A stretch of DNA of 64,000 bases from an uncultured beta proteobacterium (lineage in GTDB: Bacteria; Pseudomonadota; Gammaproteobacteria; Burkholderiales; Burkholderiaceae_C): contig CAIUDG010000080.1 in the NCBI GenBank assembly GCA_903897925.1, positions 100,126 through 164,125 of the forward strand. Direction: 5' to 3'. Positions 47,276-57,082 of the stretch are shown here, in pieces. The notes under the pieces are model-generated. The model was not told where the DNA came from. It saw nothing but the letters and a program-made list of their open reading frames with translations, and did no database searches. Within the stretch, counting starts at the first letter, position 1, and every line of letters starts with the position of its first letter. The position numbers and the translations under genes were made by a program.

Positions 47276-50149
47276 ATGCCCGATATTCCTGATTTGCCAG
47301 CGGAGTCGCACGGCAGCAGCGCCTTGGGCGCAGTGCAGCGCACCGTTGAAATCAGTGAAGATAATTATCGAAAGGCGTTTTACCTGACGCCCGACGCAAT
47401 GAACATCAACCGGCTGGAGGATGGGCTGTACGTCTCGGTGAATCATGGATTCACGCGCATTACCGGTTTTAGCGAAGCCGAGGTGCTGGGGAAAACCTCG
47501 ACCGACATTGACATCTGGGCCGATCCTGCCGACCGGAACCGGCTAGTCCAGGCCTTGCGGCAGGACGGCCAGATCAGCAATTTTGAAGCCCAATTCCGAA
47601 GCAAACACGGAACTATTCTGGATGGCCTGATGTCGGCGGCGGTGATACCGCTGGGCGGCGTGCTGCACATCATCAGTATTACCCGTGACATCACGGAGCG
47701 AAAGCAGGCGCAAATTCGGCAACGGCAGAGCGAAGAGAAGTACCGCTGGCTGGCCGATGACATGCCGATGTTCATCGTCACATTTGCGCCGGACGGAACC
47801 ACCACGTTTGTGAATGGCGCGATTGCAAAATTGGTTTCCATGAGCACCGCCCAATTGACCGGCATGGTGTTCTTTGACTTTCTGAATGCAGCGGACCGGC
47901 AAACGGTGCGCTCACGGTTGGCGCAGCTCACACCAGCGCAACCGGTCGAGACCCACGAGCACACCTTTGATATGCCGGGCGGCGAAATAGCGTATCACCA
48001 GTGGACCAACCGGGCCTTCTTTGATGACAGTGGCGCTGTCACCCACTATCAGGCGGTCGGGCAGGACATCACTGAGCGCAAGCGCAGCAGCGCAGCGCTT
48101 GAGCGCTTGTTGCTGGAACAGAAATCGATTTTGGACAGCCGGATTCTGGGCATCGCCAAGCTGAAGGACCGCAGGTTTGTCTGGGTCAATCATTCGCATG
48201 CGGAAATGCTTGGCTATACGCCAGAAGAAATGATCGGTCAGTCATCACGCATGGTGTATCCAAACGACGAAGCCTATGCCGCATTTTCTGCCAGCGCCAT
48301 GGCGCAGCTGCAGGCTGGCAAGATATACCGTGGCGAGGTGCAGTTTCTGAGCAAGGCGGGCGCCTTGTGCTGGTTCGACGTGAGCGGCAGTGCGCTCAGT
48401 CCTGGCAGCAACGAATTCATTTTTTCGTGTGTCGATATTACCGAGCGCAAGCAGGCCGAAGCCCGGCGCAAGCTTGCTGCCAGCGTGTTTGGTTATGCGC
48501 GCGAGGGCATCACGATTACCGATGCCCAGGGCACCATTGTCGATGTCAACGACGCCTTTAGCCGCATCACCGGATACAGCCGGGAAGAGGTTGTTGGAAA
48601 GAATCCTCGCATTCTGAGTTCCGGCCGCCAGGATCTGGCCTTTTATAAAACCATGTGGGCCGATCTGACCACCTTGGGCCACTGGAGCGGCGAGATCTGG
48701 AACCGGCGCAAAAGTGGTGAGGTGTACGCCGAGCTGCTGACAATCAGCGCGGTACGCGATGGCCAGGGTCAGACGCAGCAGTATGTCGGGCTGTTCTCTG
48801 ACATCACCGGCATCAAGGAACACCAGAACCAGCTCGAGCACTTTGCCCACTTTGACGCGTTGACCAATTTGCCCAACCGGGTATTGCTGGCCGACCGCCT
48901 GCAACAGGCCATGGCGCAAGCGCAACGGCGCGATAGCAAGCTGATCGTGGCCTATCTGGACTTGGATGCGTTCAAAAGCGTCAATGATCGCTATGGGCAC
49001 GAAGTCGGCGACAAGTTGTTGATTGGCTTGACCTCGGCCATGAAAAGTGTCATGCGCGAAGGGGACACGCTGGCGCGCATGGGCGGCGACGAGTTTGTGG
49101 CGGTGTTGACGGATCTGGACAGCCTGGAGGCTTGTGTGCCGCTGCTGAACCGCTTGCTGGCGGCGGCTTCGGCGCCGCTGCAGGTTGGCGCGATTGCGCT
49201 GCAAGCCTCGGCCAGCATCGGTGTGACCTTTTATCCGCAGGGCGAGGAAATTGACCCTGATCAGCTCTTGCGCCAGGCCGATCAGGCCATGTACCAGGCC
49301 AAGCTGGCGGGGAAGAACCGCTACCACCTATTCGATGCGGACCAGGACAGCAGCATCCGTGACCACCACGACAGTCTGGCGCGTATTCGCCTGGCGCTGG
49401 CGCGGCGCGAGCTGGTGTTGCACTACCAGCCAAAGGTCAATATGCGCAGCGGCGCAGTGATTGGTGCCGAAGCACTTATTCGCTGGCAGCATCCGGAACA
49501 GGGCTTGCTGGGACCGTCCAGTTTTCTGCCCGTGATCGAGGACCACCCGCTGGCGGTGGAAGTGGGCGAATGGGTCATTGATACGGCGCTGGCGCAGATG
49601 CAGTGCTGGCAGGCCGCCGGTTTGGTGTTGCCGGTCAGTGTCAATATCGGCGCACGCCAGTTGCAGCAAAGCGATTTTTTTGTGCGGCTGCAGTCGATTC
49701 TGGCGCGGCATGCGGACGTCAATCCGGCCAACCTGGAACTGGAAGTGCTGGAAACCAGTGCCTTGGCGGATATTGCGCAGGTGTCGCAGCTGATAGAAGA
49801 CTGCGCGCAGATCGGCGTGAGGTTTGCGCTCGATGATTTTGGTACCGGCTATTCGTCCCTTACCTATCTCAAGCGTCTGCGGGTAGCGCTGCTGAAGATA
49901 GACCAGAGTTTTGTGCGCGACATGCTGGACGACCCCGATGACCTGGCGATTCTGGAAGGGGTTATCGGTCTGGCGGCGGCTTTCAAACGCGAGGTTATCG
50001 CCGAAGGGGTCGAAAGCGTAGCGCACGGCACCGCGTTGTTGCAGCTGGGATGTCATCTGGCTCAAGGCTATGGCATTGCCCGGCCCATGCCTGCCGATCA
50101 GATGCCCGCGTGGGTGCGTTGGTGGCACCCCGATGCGGCCTGGGCTTAG
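47276..50149 (+). CDS. Multi-PAS GGDEF-EAL c-di-GMP protein
   Basis: The 957-residue cytoplasmic protein has four PAS domains (about 25-145, 150-270, 280-395 and 400-520), then GGDEF (about 525-685) and EAL (about 700-945). The GGDEF loop is the consensus GGDEF (RMGGDEFVAVL). The EAL domain keeps EALIRW, ELEVLETSAL, LDDFGTGYSSLTYLKRLRV and EGVES. Both activities are possible, and one is often dominant. It lacks an obvious ribosome-binding site before ATG 47276. It lies between the lipoprotein and exporter genes, on the same strand. Confidence 0.93.
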   Translation: MPDIPDLPAESHGSSALGAVQRTVEISEDNYRKAFYLTPDAMNINRLEDGLYVSVNHGFTRITGFSEAEVLGKTSTDIDIWADPADRNRLVQALRQDGQISNFEAQFRSKHGTILDGLMSAAVIPLGGVLHIISITRDITERKQAQIRQRQSEEKYRWLADDMPMFIVTFAPDGTTTFVNGAIAKLVSMSTAQLTGMVFFDFLNAADRQTVRSRLAQLTPAQPVETHEHTFDMPGGEIAYHQWTNRAFFDDSGAVTHYQAVGQDITERKRSSAALERLLLEQKSILDSRILGIAKLKDRRFVWVNHSHAEMLGYTPEEMIGQSSRMVYPNDEAYAAFSASAMAQLQAGKIYRGEVQFLSKAGALCWFDVSGSALSPGSNEFIFSCVDITERKQAEARRKLAASVFGYAREGITITDAQGTIVDVNDAFSRITGYSREEVVGKNPRILSSGRQDLAFYKTMWADLTTLGHWSGEIWNRRKSGEVYAELLTISAVRDGQGQTQQYVGLFSDITGIKEHQNQLEHFAHFDALTNLPNRVLLADRLQQAMAQAQRRDSKLIVAYLDLDAFKSVNDRYGHEVGDKLLIGLTSAMKSVMREGDTLARMGGDEFVAVLTDLDSLEACVPLLNRLLAAASAPLQVGAIALQASASIGVTFYPQGEEIDPDQLLRQADQAMYQAKLAGKNRYHLFDADQDSSIRDHHDSLARIRLALARRELVLHYQPKVNMRSGAVIGAEALIRWQHPEQGLLGPSSFLPVIEDHPLAVEVGEWVIDTALAQMQCWQAAGLVLPVSVNIGARQLQQSDFFVRLQSILARHADVNPANLELEVLETSALADIAQVSQLIEDCAQIGVRFALDDFGTGYSSLTYLKRLRVALLKIDQSFVRDMLDDPDDLAILEGVIGLAAAFKREVIAEGVESVAHGTALLQLGCHLAQGYGIARPMPADQMPAWVRWWHPDAAWA

Positions 50150-50173
50150 TGCCTGGTGTTGGTACACAGGCAC
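50149..50173 (+). terminator. Hairpin at the end of the GGDEF-EAL gene
   Basis: GTGCCTG and CAGGCAC form a 7-bp stem with an 11-nt loop overlapping the stop codon. No T-run is present, so this is a weak terminator candidate. Confidence 0.35.
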
Positions 50174-50286
50174 AGCCATGCGGCATATTTGATCTGCGTC
50201 AAAGATTCGGGTGCTAGCCATTGTGAGGCGCAGGCCGCGGGCGCAGACTAGCGCTGTGCGCTCATGCCTATGACTGGACTTGTCCC

Positions 50287-51267
50287 ATGAATCAGAAAAG
50301 AAAAGTGCTTGCCGCGGTGTTGTTACTGGCCGTGGTGGCGGGTATAGCCTGGTGGAAAACAGCGCAAAATTCGCACCCCGCTGCGGTGCTGTATGGCAAC
50401 GTGGATATACGTGAACTCAGTCTGGCATTCCGGGTTGGTGGCCGGGTTGCCGAAGTGCTGGTAGACGAGGGCGACCCCATCCGCGCCGGCCAGGTACTGG
50501 CCCGCCTGGACAGCGCGCCGCTGGCCATCAGCCTGCACGCGGCGCAGGCGCAGCTGGCTTCGGTGGGCGCGCGCAATGCCTTGCTGCATGCCGGCTATCG
50601 CAGCGAAGACATCGCCCAGGCCCAGGGCCGTGCAACGGCAGCCCAGGCGGCGCTGGCCGAAGCCCAGGCCGAGCTGGTGCGGCAGCAGCAGATGCTGCCA
50701 GCAGGTGCCACGGCGCAGCACAATGTAGACCTTGCACAGTCGGCACGCGACCAGGCGCAGGCCCAACTCGACGTGGCCAATGCGGCGCTGCGCATGAATA
50801 GCAAAGGCTATCGCCCACAGGAAATCCAGGAGTCCGACGCCTTGCTGCAGCAGGCCCGGGTGGGCGTGGAAAACGCCCAGCTGGCACTCAGCGACGCCGT
50901 GCTGCGCGCCAGCAGCGAGGGCATTGTCCTGACCCGGGCGATCGAAAACGGCGCCATGGTGCAAGCCGGTACACCGGCCTTTAGCGTGTCCTTGACGCAG
51001 CCGGTGTGGGTCCGCGCCTATGTGCCAGAGCCGCAGCTGGGTCTGTTCAGCAACGGCACGGCGCTGGAACTGTGGACCGATAGCCGCCCGGACAAGCCCT
51101 ACCACGGCGTGGTCGGCTTTGTTTCGCCGACGGCAGAGTTCACGCCCAAATCGGTGGAGACCACCGACCTGCGCACGTCGCTGGTCTACCGCGTGCGGGT
51201 GGTGGTGAATGATCCCGATGCCTTGCTGCGCCAGGGCATGCCGGTGACGGTCAGGCGCGCTCCATGA
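50287..51267 (+). CDS. HlyD-family membrane fusion protein
   Basis: The 326-residue protein starts with an N-terminal membrane anchor (about 6-23), then a lipoyl-like half motif (LAFRVGGRVAEVLVDEGDPIRAGQVLARLD), a long alpha-helical hairpin (about 75-205) and beta-barrel domains. This is the periplasmic adaptor of a tripartite exporter, similar to E. coli YbhG. Its last four bases (ATGA) overlap the start of the ATPase gene, placing it first in a five-gene exporter operon running to 56799. Confidence 0.92.
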   Translation: MNQKRKVLAAVLLLAVVAGIAWWKTAQNSHPAAVLYGNVDIRELSLAFRVGGRVAEVLVDEGDPIRAGQVLARLDSAPLAISLHAAQAQLASVGARNALLHAGYRSEDIAQAQGRATAAQAALAEAQAELVRQQQMLPAGATAQHNVDLAQSARDQAQAQLDVANAALRMNSKGYRPQEIQESDALLQQARVGVENAQLALSDAVLRASSEGIVLTRAIENGAMVQAGTPAFSVSLTQPVWVRAYVPEPQLGLFSNGTALELWTDSRPDKPYHGVVGFVSPTAEFTPKSVETTDLRTSLVYRVRVVVNDPDALLRQGMPVTVRRAP

Positions 51268-53033
51268 GTGCTGCGGTGGCGCCAGCGGCATCGATTCAGC
51301 TGCAGGGGCTGGTCAAGTCTTTCGGCGCGCAGCTGCCCGATGCCATTGCCGATATTACTTCCGACATAGTCAGCGGCAGCATCACCGGGCTGGTTGGCCC
51401 GGACGGGGCCGGCAAAACCACGCTGTTGCGCATGATCGCCGGCTTGCTGGTTCCAAGCCGGGGCCAGGTGCGGGTGCTCGGGTTGGACCCGACGCGCGAT
51501 ACCGATAGCCTGCGCCAGCAGGTGGGCTATATGCCGCAGAAGTTTGGCTTGTACGAAGACCTGACGGTGATGGAAAACCTGACGCTGTATGCCGACTTGC
51601 GCAACGTGGTCGGGCCGCAACGGCAGGCCAGTTTTGAACGGCTGCTGCGTTTTACCGACCTGGCCCGCTTCACTGCGCGCTATGCCGGAAAACTGTCGGG
51701 CGGCATGAAGCAGAAGCTCGGTCTGGCCTGCACCCTGCTGGGCAGTCCGCGGGTGCTGCTGCTGGACGAGCCGGGTGTAGGGGTGGACCCGATATCGCGG
51801 CGCGAATTGTGGAAGATGGTCAGCGCGCTGGCGCAAGATGGCATGACGGTGGTCTGGAGTACCGCCTATCTGGACGAAGCCGAGCTCTGCCATGACGTTC
51901 GCCTGATGAACCATGGCCGCTTTATGGCCAGTGGCGCGCCAGCGCAACTGATGGCGCCAATGCAGGGACGGTGCTGGCAAATAGCGCAGATCGAGGGGCC
52001 CAGGCGCGCCGTGTTGCAGCGCGCCCTGCGCCTGCCTGAAGTGATGGACGGCACGATACAGGGGCAGAACGTGCGGCTGGTGTTGCGCGCCGGGGCCGCC
52101 TGTCCGGATCTCTCACTGCTGGCGGCGGGGGCACAGGCCTGCTGGCTGCCAGTGGCGCCGCGCCTGGAAGACGCGTTCATCAGTTTGCTGGGCGGCGCTG
52201 CGGTGGGCGATTCGGCGCTTGCCAAGGTGGTGCCGATGGTGGCGCTGGACCCGCAGGTGGCGCCCGATGCCGTTATTGAAGCGCGCCACCTGAGCAAACG
52301 CTTCGGTGATTTTGTGGCTACGGACGATGTCAGTTTCAAAGTGCGGCGCGGTGAAATATTCGGCTTGCTAGGCCCCAACGGGGCGGGCAAATCGACCGTC
52401 TTCAAAATGGAGTGTGGCCTGCTCAAGCCGAGTGCCGGGCAGGCCCTGGTGATGGGCATCGACCTGAAAACCAGCCCGACGCTGGCGCGCCAGCGCCTGG
52501 GCTATATGGCGCAGAAGTTTTCGCTCTATAAGCAGCTGACGGTGCAGCAGAACCTGGTATTTTTCTCCGGTATCTACGGCCTTACCGGCAGCCGGCAGAC
52601 AGAAAAAATGGCGGCGCTGGTGCAGGCCTTCGGCTTGCAGCCGCACCTGCAAGACCTGGCCGATACCTTGCCGCTGGGTTTCAAGCAAAGGCTGGCCCTG
52701 GCCTGTGCCGTCATGCACGAGCCGCATCTGCTGTTTCTCGACGAGCCCACCTCCGGCGTGGACCCGGTGACGCGGCGCGAATTCTGGGCACACATCAACG
52801 GGCTCGCGGACCGTGGCGTCACGGTGATGGTTACGACCCACTTCATGGATGAAGCCGAATACTGCGACCGGATTGCCCTGGTATACCGTGGCCGAGTGAT
52901 AGCCCTGGGCACGCCCGATGCCTTGAAGGCCAGCGTAGCCACCGCGGAGCGCCCCAATCCCGGCATGGAAGACGCATTCATCGAGCTGGTGCTGGCGGCC
53001 GATGCGCAAGACCAGCAGCAGGTGGCCGCATGA
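51264..53033 (+). CDS. ABC exporter ATPase with two nucleotide-binding domains (YbhF-like)
   Basis: The 589-residue protein is a tandem of two ATP-binding domains. Domain 1 (about 8-240) has Walker A GPDGAGKTT, signature LSGGMKQKLGLA and LLLDEPGVGVDP. Domain 2 (about 335-575) has GPNGAGKST and LFLDEPTSGVDP, while its signature region (PLGFKQRLALA) is degenerate. It powers the two ABC-2 permeases encoded next. Both ends overlap neighbours by ATGA. The arrangement matches YbhF of the E. coli YbhFSR exporter; the substrate is unknown. Confidence 0.94.
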   Translation: MSAAVAPAASIQLQGLVKSFGAQLPDAIADITSDIVSGSITGLVGPDGAGKTTLLRMIAGLLVPSRGQVRVLGLDPTRDTDSLRQQVGYMPQKFGLYEDLTVMENLTLYADLRNVVGPQRQASFERLLRFTDLARFTARYAGKLSGGMKQKLGLACTLLGSPRVLLLDEPGVGVDPISRRELWKMVSALAQDGMTVVWSTAYLDEAELCHDVRLMNHGRFMASGAPAQLMAPMQGRCWQIAQIEGPRRAVLQRALRLPEVMDGTIQGQNVRLVLRAGAACPDLSLLAAGAQACWLPVAPRLEDAFISLLGGAAVGDSALAKVVPMVALDPQVAPDAVIEARHLSKRFGDFVATDDVSFKVRRGEIFGLLGPNGAGKSTVFKMECGLLKPSAGQALVMGIDLKTSPTLARQRLGYMAQKFSLYKQLTVQQNLVFFSGIYGLTGSRQTEKMAALVQAFGLQPHLQDLADTLPLGFKQRLALACAVMHEPHLLFLDEPTSGVDPVTRREFWAHINGLADRGVTVMVTTHFMDEAEYCDRIALVYRGRVIALGTPDALKASVATAERPNPGMEDAFIELVLAADAQDQQQVAA

Positions 53034-54178
53034 AGCCCGGCGCAGCTATTTCATGGCGCCGTCTGTGGGCGCTGTGCCGCAAAGAGTCGTACCAGATTGT
53101 GCGCGACCCGAGCAGCATTTTGGTGGCCTTCATCATGCCGGTGGTGTTGCTGTTCATCATGGGTTATGCGGTGAATCTGGACGCTGCTGCCGTGCGCATA
53201 GGTTTGCAAAACAACGATAGCGGCCAGGCCGCGCAGATTTTTGTGAATGCGCTGCAGCGCAGCTCGGCGTTTGAAGTGCACAGCGGCATGTCGCTGGTGG
53301 ACATGAAGGCGCAACTGGCGCAGGGCGCCTTGCGCGGTATTGTGCTGATTCAAAGTGATTTCTCCAGCCGGCTGTTGCGCGGGCAGGGCGGCAGTGCGAT
53401 CCAGGTGCTGGTTGACGGTGCCGAGCCGAATACTGCCAACTTTATTGCTTCGTACGTGCAGGGGGTCTGGGCGCAATCGCAAGCCGCCATGGTGCAGCAT
53501 GGCAGCGCCGGGCCACGCGTGGCGCCGCCGCTGGCCATCGATATTCGCCTGCGCGCCTGGTTCAACCCGAGTACCGTCAGCCGCAACTATTTGGTGCCAG
53601 GCTCGATTGCCATTGTCATGACCATTATTGGCGCCTTGCTGACCTCCATGGTGGTGGCGCGCGAATGGGAGCGCGGCACCATGGAAGCGCTGCTGGCGAC
53701 ACCGGTCACACGCACCGAGTTGCTGCTATCCAAAGTGCTGCCGTATTACCTGCTCGGAATTTTTGCCATGCTGTTGTGCCTGCTGGTGGCGGTGCAGATC
53801 ATGAACGTGCCGTTTCGCGGCTCGGTACTGGAACTGCTTGGCCTGAGCTCGCTGTTTCTCGGCAGTGCCTTGGGCTTGGGCCTGTTTTTGTCGACCTTGT
53901 TTCGCAACCAGTTCAACGCTGCCCAGGGCGCGTTGACGGCGGCGTTTCTGCCGGCGCTGATGCTGTCTGGCGTGGTGTATGAAATTACCAGCATGCCGCT
54001 GCCGCTGCAGTGGCTTACGCGCCTGTTGCCAGCACGCTATTTTGCGAATGCGCTGCAGACCGAGTTTCAGGCAGGCAATGTCGGCGCGCTGCTGTGGGTG
54101 GACGCCATGTCCCTGTTCTTGTTGTCCGTGTTCTGGCTCGGCCTGACCGCGCGCAAAACCCGGCGCACGCTGGATTGA
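53030..54178 (+). CDS. ABC-2 type permease (YbhS-like)
   Basis: A 382-residue inner-membrane permease with one N-terminal span (about 32-52), a large periplasmic domain and five C-terminal spans from about residue 180. The motif MVVAREWERGTMEALLATPVTRTELL is characteristic of ABC-2 drug/lipid exporters. It overlaps the ATPase gene by four bases and is followed 9 nt later by the second permease, with which it forms a heterodimer. Confidence 0.92.
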   Translation: MKPGAAISWRRLWALCRKESYQIVRDPSSILVAFIMPVVLLFIMGYAVNLDAAAVRIGLQNNDSGQAAQIFVNALQRSSAFEVHSGMSLVDMKAQLAQGALRGIVLIQSDFSSRLLRGQGGSAIQVLVDGAEPNTANFIASYVQGVWAQSQAAMVQHGSAGPRVAPPLAIDIRLRAWFNPSTVSRNYLVPGSIAIVMTIIGALLTSMVVAREWERGTMEALLATPVTRTELLLSKVLPYYLLGIFAMLLCLLVAVQIMNVPFRGSVLELLGLSSLFLGSALGLGLFLSTLFRNQFNAAQGALTAAFLPALMLSGVVYEITSMPLPLQWLTRLLPARYFANALQTEFQAGNVGALLWVDAMSLFLLSVFWLGLTARKTRRTLD

Positions 54179-54187
54179 GGAGCACCG

Positions 54188-55282
54188 ATGTCGCAACGTT
54201 TGTACCGCCTGGTTATCAAAGAGCTGCTGGCTATTCTGGGGAGCACCCAGGGTCGCAGCATGCTGATCATGCCGGTGATTTTGCAGACGCTGCTGTTCCC
54301 GTTTGCCGCCACGCTGGAGGTGAAAAACGCCACCTTGCTGATCTTTAACCAGGACAGCGGGCAGGCCTCGCAGGAGCTGATTGCACGGCTGGCCCGGACC
54401 GCATCTTTTCCGCATGTGACCATGGCCTATACCGAGCAGCAGATGGCCGAGGCCATCAATGCGCAAACGGCGCTGGTGGCGGTGCGCTTCGGGCCGGACT
54501 TTTCGCGCCAGCTCAAAGCGATGCAAACGCCCAGCGTGCAAATTGTGTTGGATGGGCGGCGCTCGAACAGTGGCCAGATTGCCAGTGGCTATATCAGCGC
54601 CATTATCCAGGGCTATCTGCAGGAGCAGTCGGGTGGCCAGCTGTCGCTGCCCGAGGTGCGCAATGTGTACAACCCGAATATTGAATACCGCTGGCACCTG
54701 CTGCCCAGTCTGGTTGTCATCATCACCACCATTGGCTGTCTTATGGTGACGGCCCTGTCGGTGGCGCGCGAGCGCGAGGAGGGCACTTTTGACCAGTTGC
54801 TGGTGTCGCCCCTGACGCCGGCCTACATCATGGCCGGCAAGGCAATACCTGGCATTCTGATATCGCTGCTGCAGGGCAGTTTTATTGCGCTGGTGGCGTG
54901 CTGGGGCTACGGTGTGCCATTCACGGGTTCCATTCTTATGCTGTTTGCAGCGATGCTGAGCTACGGGCTGGCGCTGGCGGGGGTGGGCTTGTTTATATCG
55001 TCGATTGCGTCAACCCAGCAGCAGGCGTTTTTGGGCGTATTCGCGTTCATGGTGCCTGCGACCATGGTGTCGGGTTATGTGGCACCGGTGGAAAACATGC
55101 CGCAGGTGCTGCAGTGGTTGGCGATTATCAATCCGATGAGTTACTGCATTCCGATACTCAAGGGCGTATTCCTGAAAAGCTACCAATGGGCCGATTGCTG
55201 GCCGCGTTTGTGGCCCATGCTGCTGATTGCAGCGGTGAACCTGAACGTGGCGTTGCGCATGTTCCGCCGCCATGTTGCATGA
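54188..55282 (+). CDS. ABC-2 type permease (YbhR-like)
   Basis: A 364-residue partner of the preceding permease with the same topology: one N-terminal span, a periplasmic domain (about 45-170) and a C-terminal five-span bundle starting near residue 175. The conserved MVTALSVAREREEGTFDQLLVSPLTPAYI segment (split across the first C-terminal span) is present. GGAG precedes ATG 54188 at good spacing. Its stop overlaps the start of the outer-membrane factor gene. Confidence 0.92.
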   Translation: MSQRLYRLVIKELLAILGSTQGRSMLIMPVILQTLLFPFAATLEVKNATLLIFNQDSGQASQELIARLARTASFPHVTMAYTEQQMAEAINAQTALVAVRFGPDFSRQLKAMQTPSVQIVLDGRRSNSGQIASGYISAIIQGYLQEQSGGQLSLPEVRNVYNPNIEYRWHLLPSLVVIITTIGCLMVTALSVAREREEGTFDQLLVSPLTPAYIMAGKAIPGILISLLQGSFIALVACWGYGVPFTGSILMLFAAMLSYGLALAGVGLFISSIASTQQQAFLGVFAFMVPATMVSGYVAPVENMPQVLQWLAIINPMSYCIPILKGVFLKSYQWADCWPRLWPMLLIAAVNLNVALRMFRRHVA

Positions 55283-56799
55283 ACCCGTCACTTTTTTTTG
55301 CAAGGCGCTGTATGCCATTTTGTATTTCTGATGCGGGCCTGGCCCGGGGGCGTATCGCACTGGCGCCGCACGCCGTGCTATGGGCGGCCGCGCTGGTACT
55401 GCAACTGGCCTGCAGTGGCTGCAGTGTCGGGCCTGACTACCGCCCGCCGCAGGCGCAAGACCTGCCGGCGCGCTATTTGCAAGACGCGGGTAGCACCAGT
55501 CTGATCAGCACTTGGCAGACCTTGCTGGCCGATCCGGTGTTGCAGCAGTTGCAGCAACGCGCGCTGGCCGACAGTCCGGACCTGGCGCTGGCCCTGGCGC
55601 GTCTGGGGCAGGCGCGCGCAGTGCAGTCGGCGCAGGACGCAGCCACCGGCCCGAATCTGAACGCCAATCTGCAAGTCAGCGCCGACAACCTGAGCAAGAA
55701 TGGCGAGCTGTTCGCCAACGCGCCGCCTCAGCAGGCAGTGAAAACCCAGTTCATCAACAGCCAGGCGGGCTTTGACGCTTCTTGGGAGCTTGACCTGTTC
55801 GGCTACCAGAAGCGCCTGAGCCAAGCCGCCAGTGCGCGCACCGGCGCGGCGGCGGCGCGGGCGCGCGATGCGCGTTTGACCTTGAGCGCCGAAGTGGCGC
55901 GCAACTACCTGGAGTTGCGCCTGGGCCAACAACGCTTGCGTCTGGCGCAGCAACAGCTGCAACAGATCGATGCGCAACTGGCCATGAACGCGGTGGCGGT
56001 GCGGGTGGGCGAGTTGGCCGCCGTCGAGCTGTCGCGCAGCCAAAGCCAGCGCGACAACTATGCCGCCACGCTACCGACATTGGCTCTGGCGGTGCGCCAA
56101 AACCTGGCCGCCTTGTCACCACTGACGGGTATGGCGCTGGCCGATTTGCAGCAGTTGCTGGAGCCGGTGGCGGAGTTGCCGCCGGTGCCCGCCGCCCCGG
56201 CGGCAGGCCTGCCCGCAGACTTGCTGCGCCATCGGCCCGACGTGCAGGCTGCCGAGCGCGACTGGGCCGCTGCCAGTGCCGATTTGGGGGTGGCCACTGC
56301 CAACCAGTACCCGCATTTTTCGCTGGTCGGCAGCGGTGGCTGGCAAAGCGTGCATGACAACGATTTGTTCAGCCAGGCGAGCCAGTTTTGGTCGCTCGGG
56401 CCGCGCTTGAGCCTGCCTCTGTTCAACAGCGGTCGCCTGGCGAGTCAGGTGCAGGCCGAGGCGGCCGCGCTGGATGTTGCGCGGGCGGCTTACCGCAAGG
56501 CCATGCTGGGTGCGCTGGCGGATGTGGACAGCGCACTGAGCCGACTGGCGCACGACGAAGCGCGGCGCCAGAGCCTGGCCCAGGCGACGCTGCAGCAGCA
56601 AAACATGGTGGCGGCAGTGCGCGCGCAGTGTCAGGCCGGTGCCGCATCGCGCTTCACCTTGCTGCAGGCCGAGCGCGATTTGAACGCCCAGCAAGACCAA
56701 CTGGCGCAGGCGCAAGGGCAAAGCCTGACGGCGTTGGTGGCCCTGTACAAGGCGCTGGGTGGCGGCTGGCAGGAGGCCGGTGCCGAATCGGCCCCTTGA
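55279..56799 (+). CDS. Outer-membrane efflux lipoprotein (NodT/TolC family)
   Basis: The ATG at 55279 overlaps the permease stop and gives 506 residues; a second ATG at 55312 is possible. The signal segment ends in CSGC-SVGPDYRPP, the usual lipobox and mature start for NodT-type factors. Two OEP repeats follow with long helical segments and the LDLFGYQKRLSQA and GARFTLLQAERDL-like blocks. It forms the outer-membrane channel for the exporter encoded upstream. The long frame starting at 54898 is an out-of-register extension into the permease gene. Confidence 0.92.
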   Translation: MNPSLFFARRCMPFCISDAGLARGRIALAPHAVLWAAALVLQLACSGCSVGPDYRPPQAQDLPARYLQDAGSTSLISTWQTLLADPVLQQLQQRALADSPDLALALARLGQARAVQSAQDAATGPNLNANLQVSADNLSKNGELFANAPPQQAVKTQFINSQAGFDASWELDLFGYQKRLSQAASARTGAAAARARDARLTLSAEVARNYLELRLGQQRLRLAQQQLQQIDAQLAMNAVAVRVGELAAVELSRSQSQRDNYAATLPTLALAVRQNLAALSPLTGMALADLQQLLEPVAELPPVPAAPAAGLPADLLRHRPDVQAAERDWAAASADLGVATANQYPHFSLVGSGGWQSVHDNDLFSQASQFWSLGPRLSLPLFNSGRLASQVQAEAAALDVARAAYRKAMLGALADVDSALSRLAHDEARRQSLAQATLQQQNMVAAVRAQCQAGAASRFTLLQAERDLNAQQDQLAQAQGQSLTALVALYKALGGGWQEAGAESAP

Positions 56800-57026
56800 T
56801 GCGGCTGGGTCGGCAGCGCGCCCGGGCGCTCCAATAGGGCGGCTATTTCCCTGCTTCATATTGCCGGAATAAATAATTCAAATACGCTTGGTGCCGCTAT
56901 TTTTTGGTGCAAAAAATAATATGCATAGAAGCCAATAGCTGCATGCTTCGGCGGTATTTGACGAGACGGTGACAAAGTTGGCGGGCCGACGCTATTTGTA
57001 GGGGTTGTTCCCAGGGGGGAGGGGGC

Positions 57027-57053
57027 TTGACAGGTCTATTCATCCTCTATACT
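57027..57053 (+). promoter_or_regulatory. Candidate sigma-70 promoter for the TPS locus
   Basis: A perfect TTGACA (57027-57032) precedes TATACT (57048-57053) with a 15-nt spacer, shorter than the ideal 17. It lies 30 nt before the tpsB start. Confidence 0.5.
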
Positions 57054-57082
57054 GGAAATAAATTCCATAATTTAGTACAAAT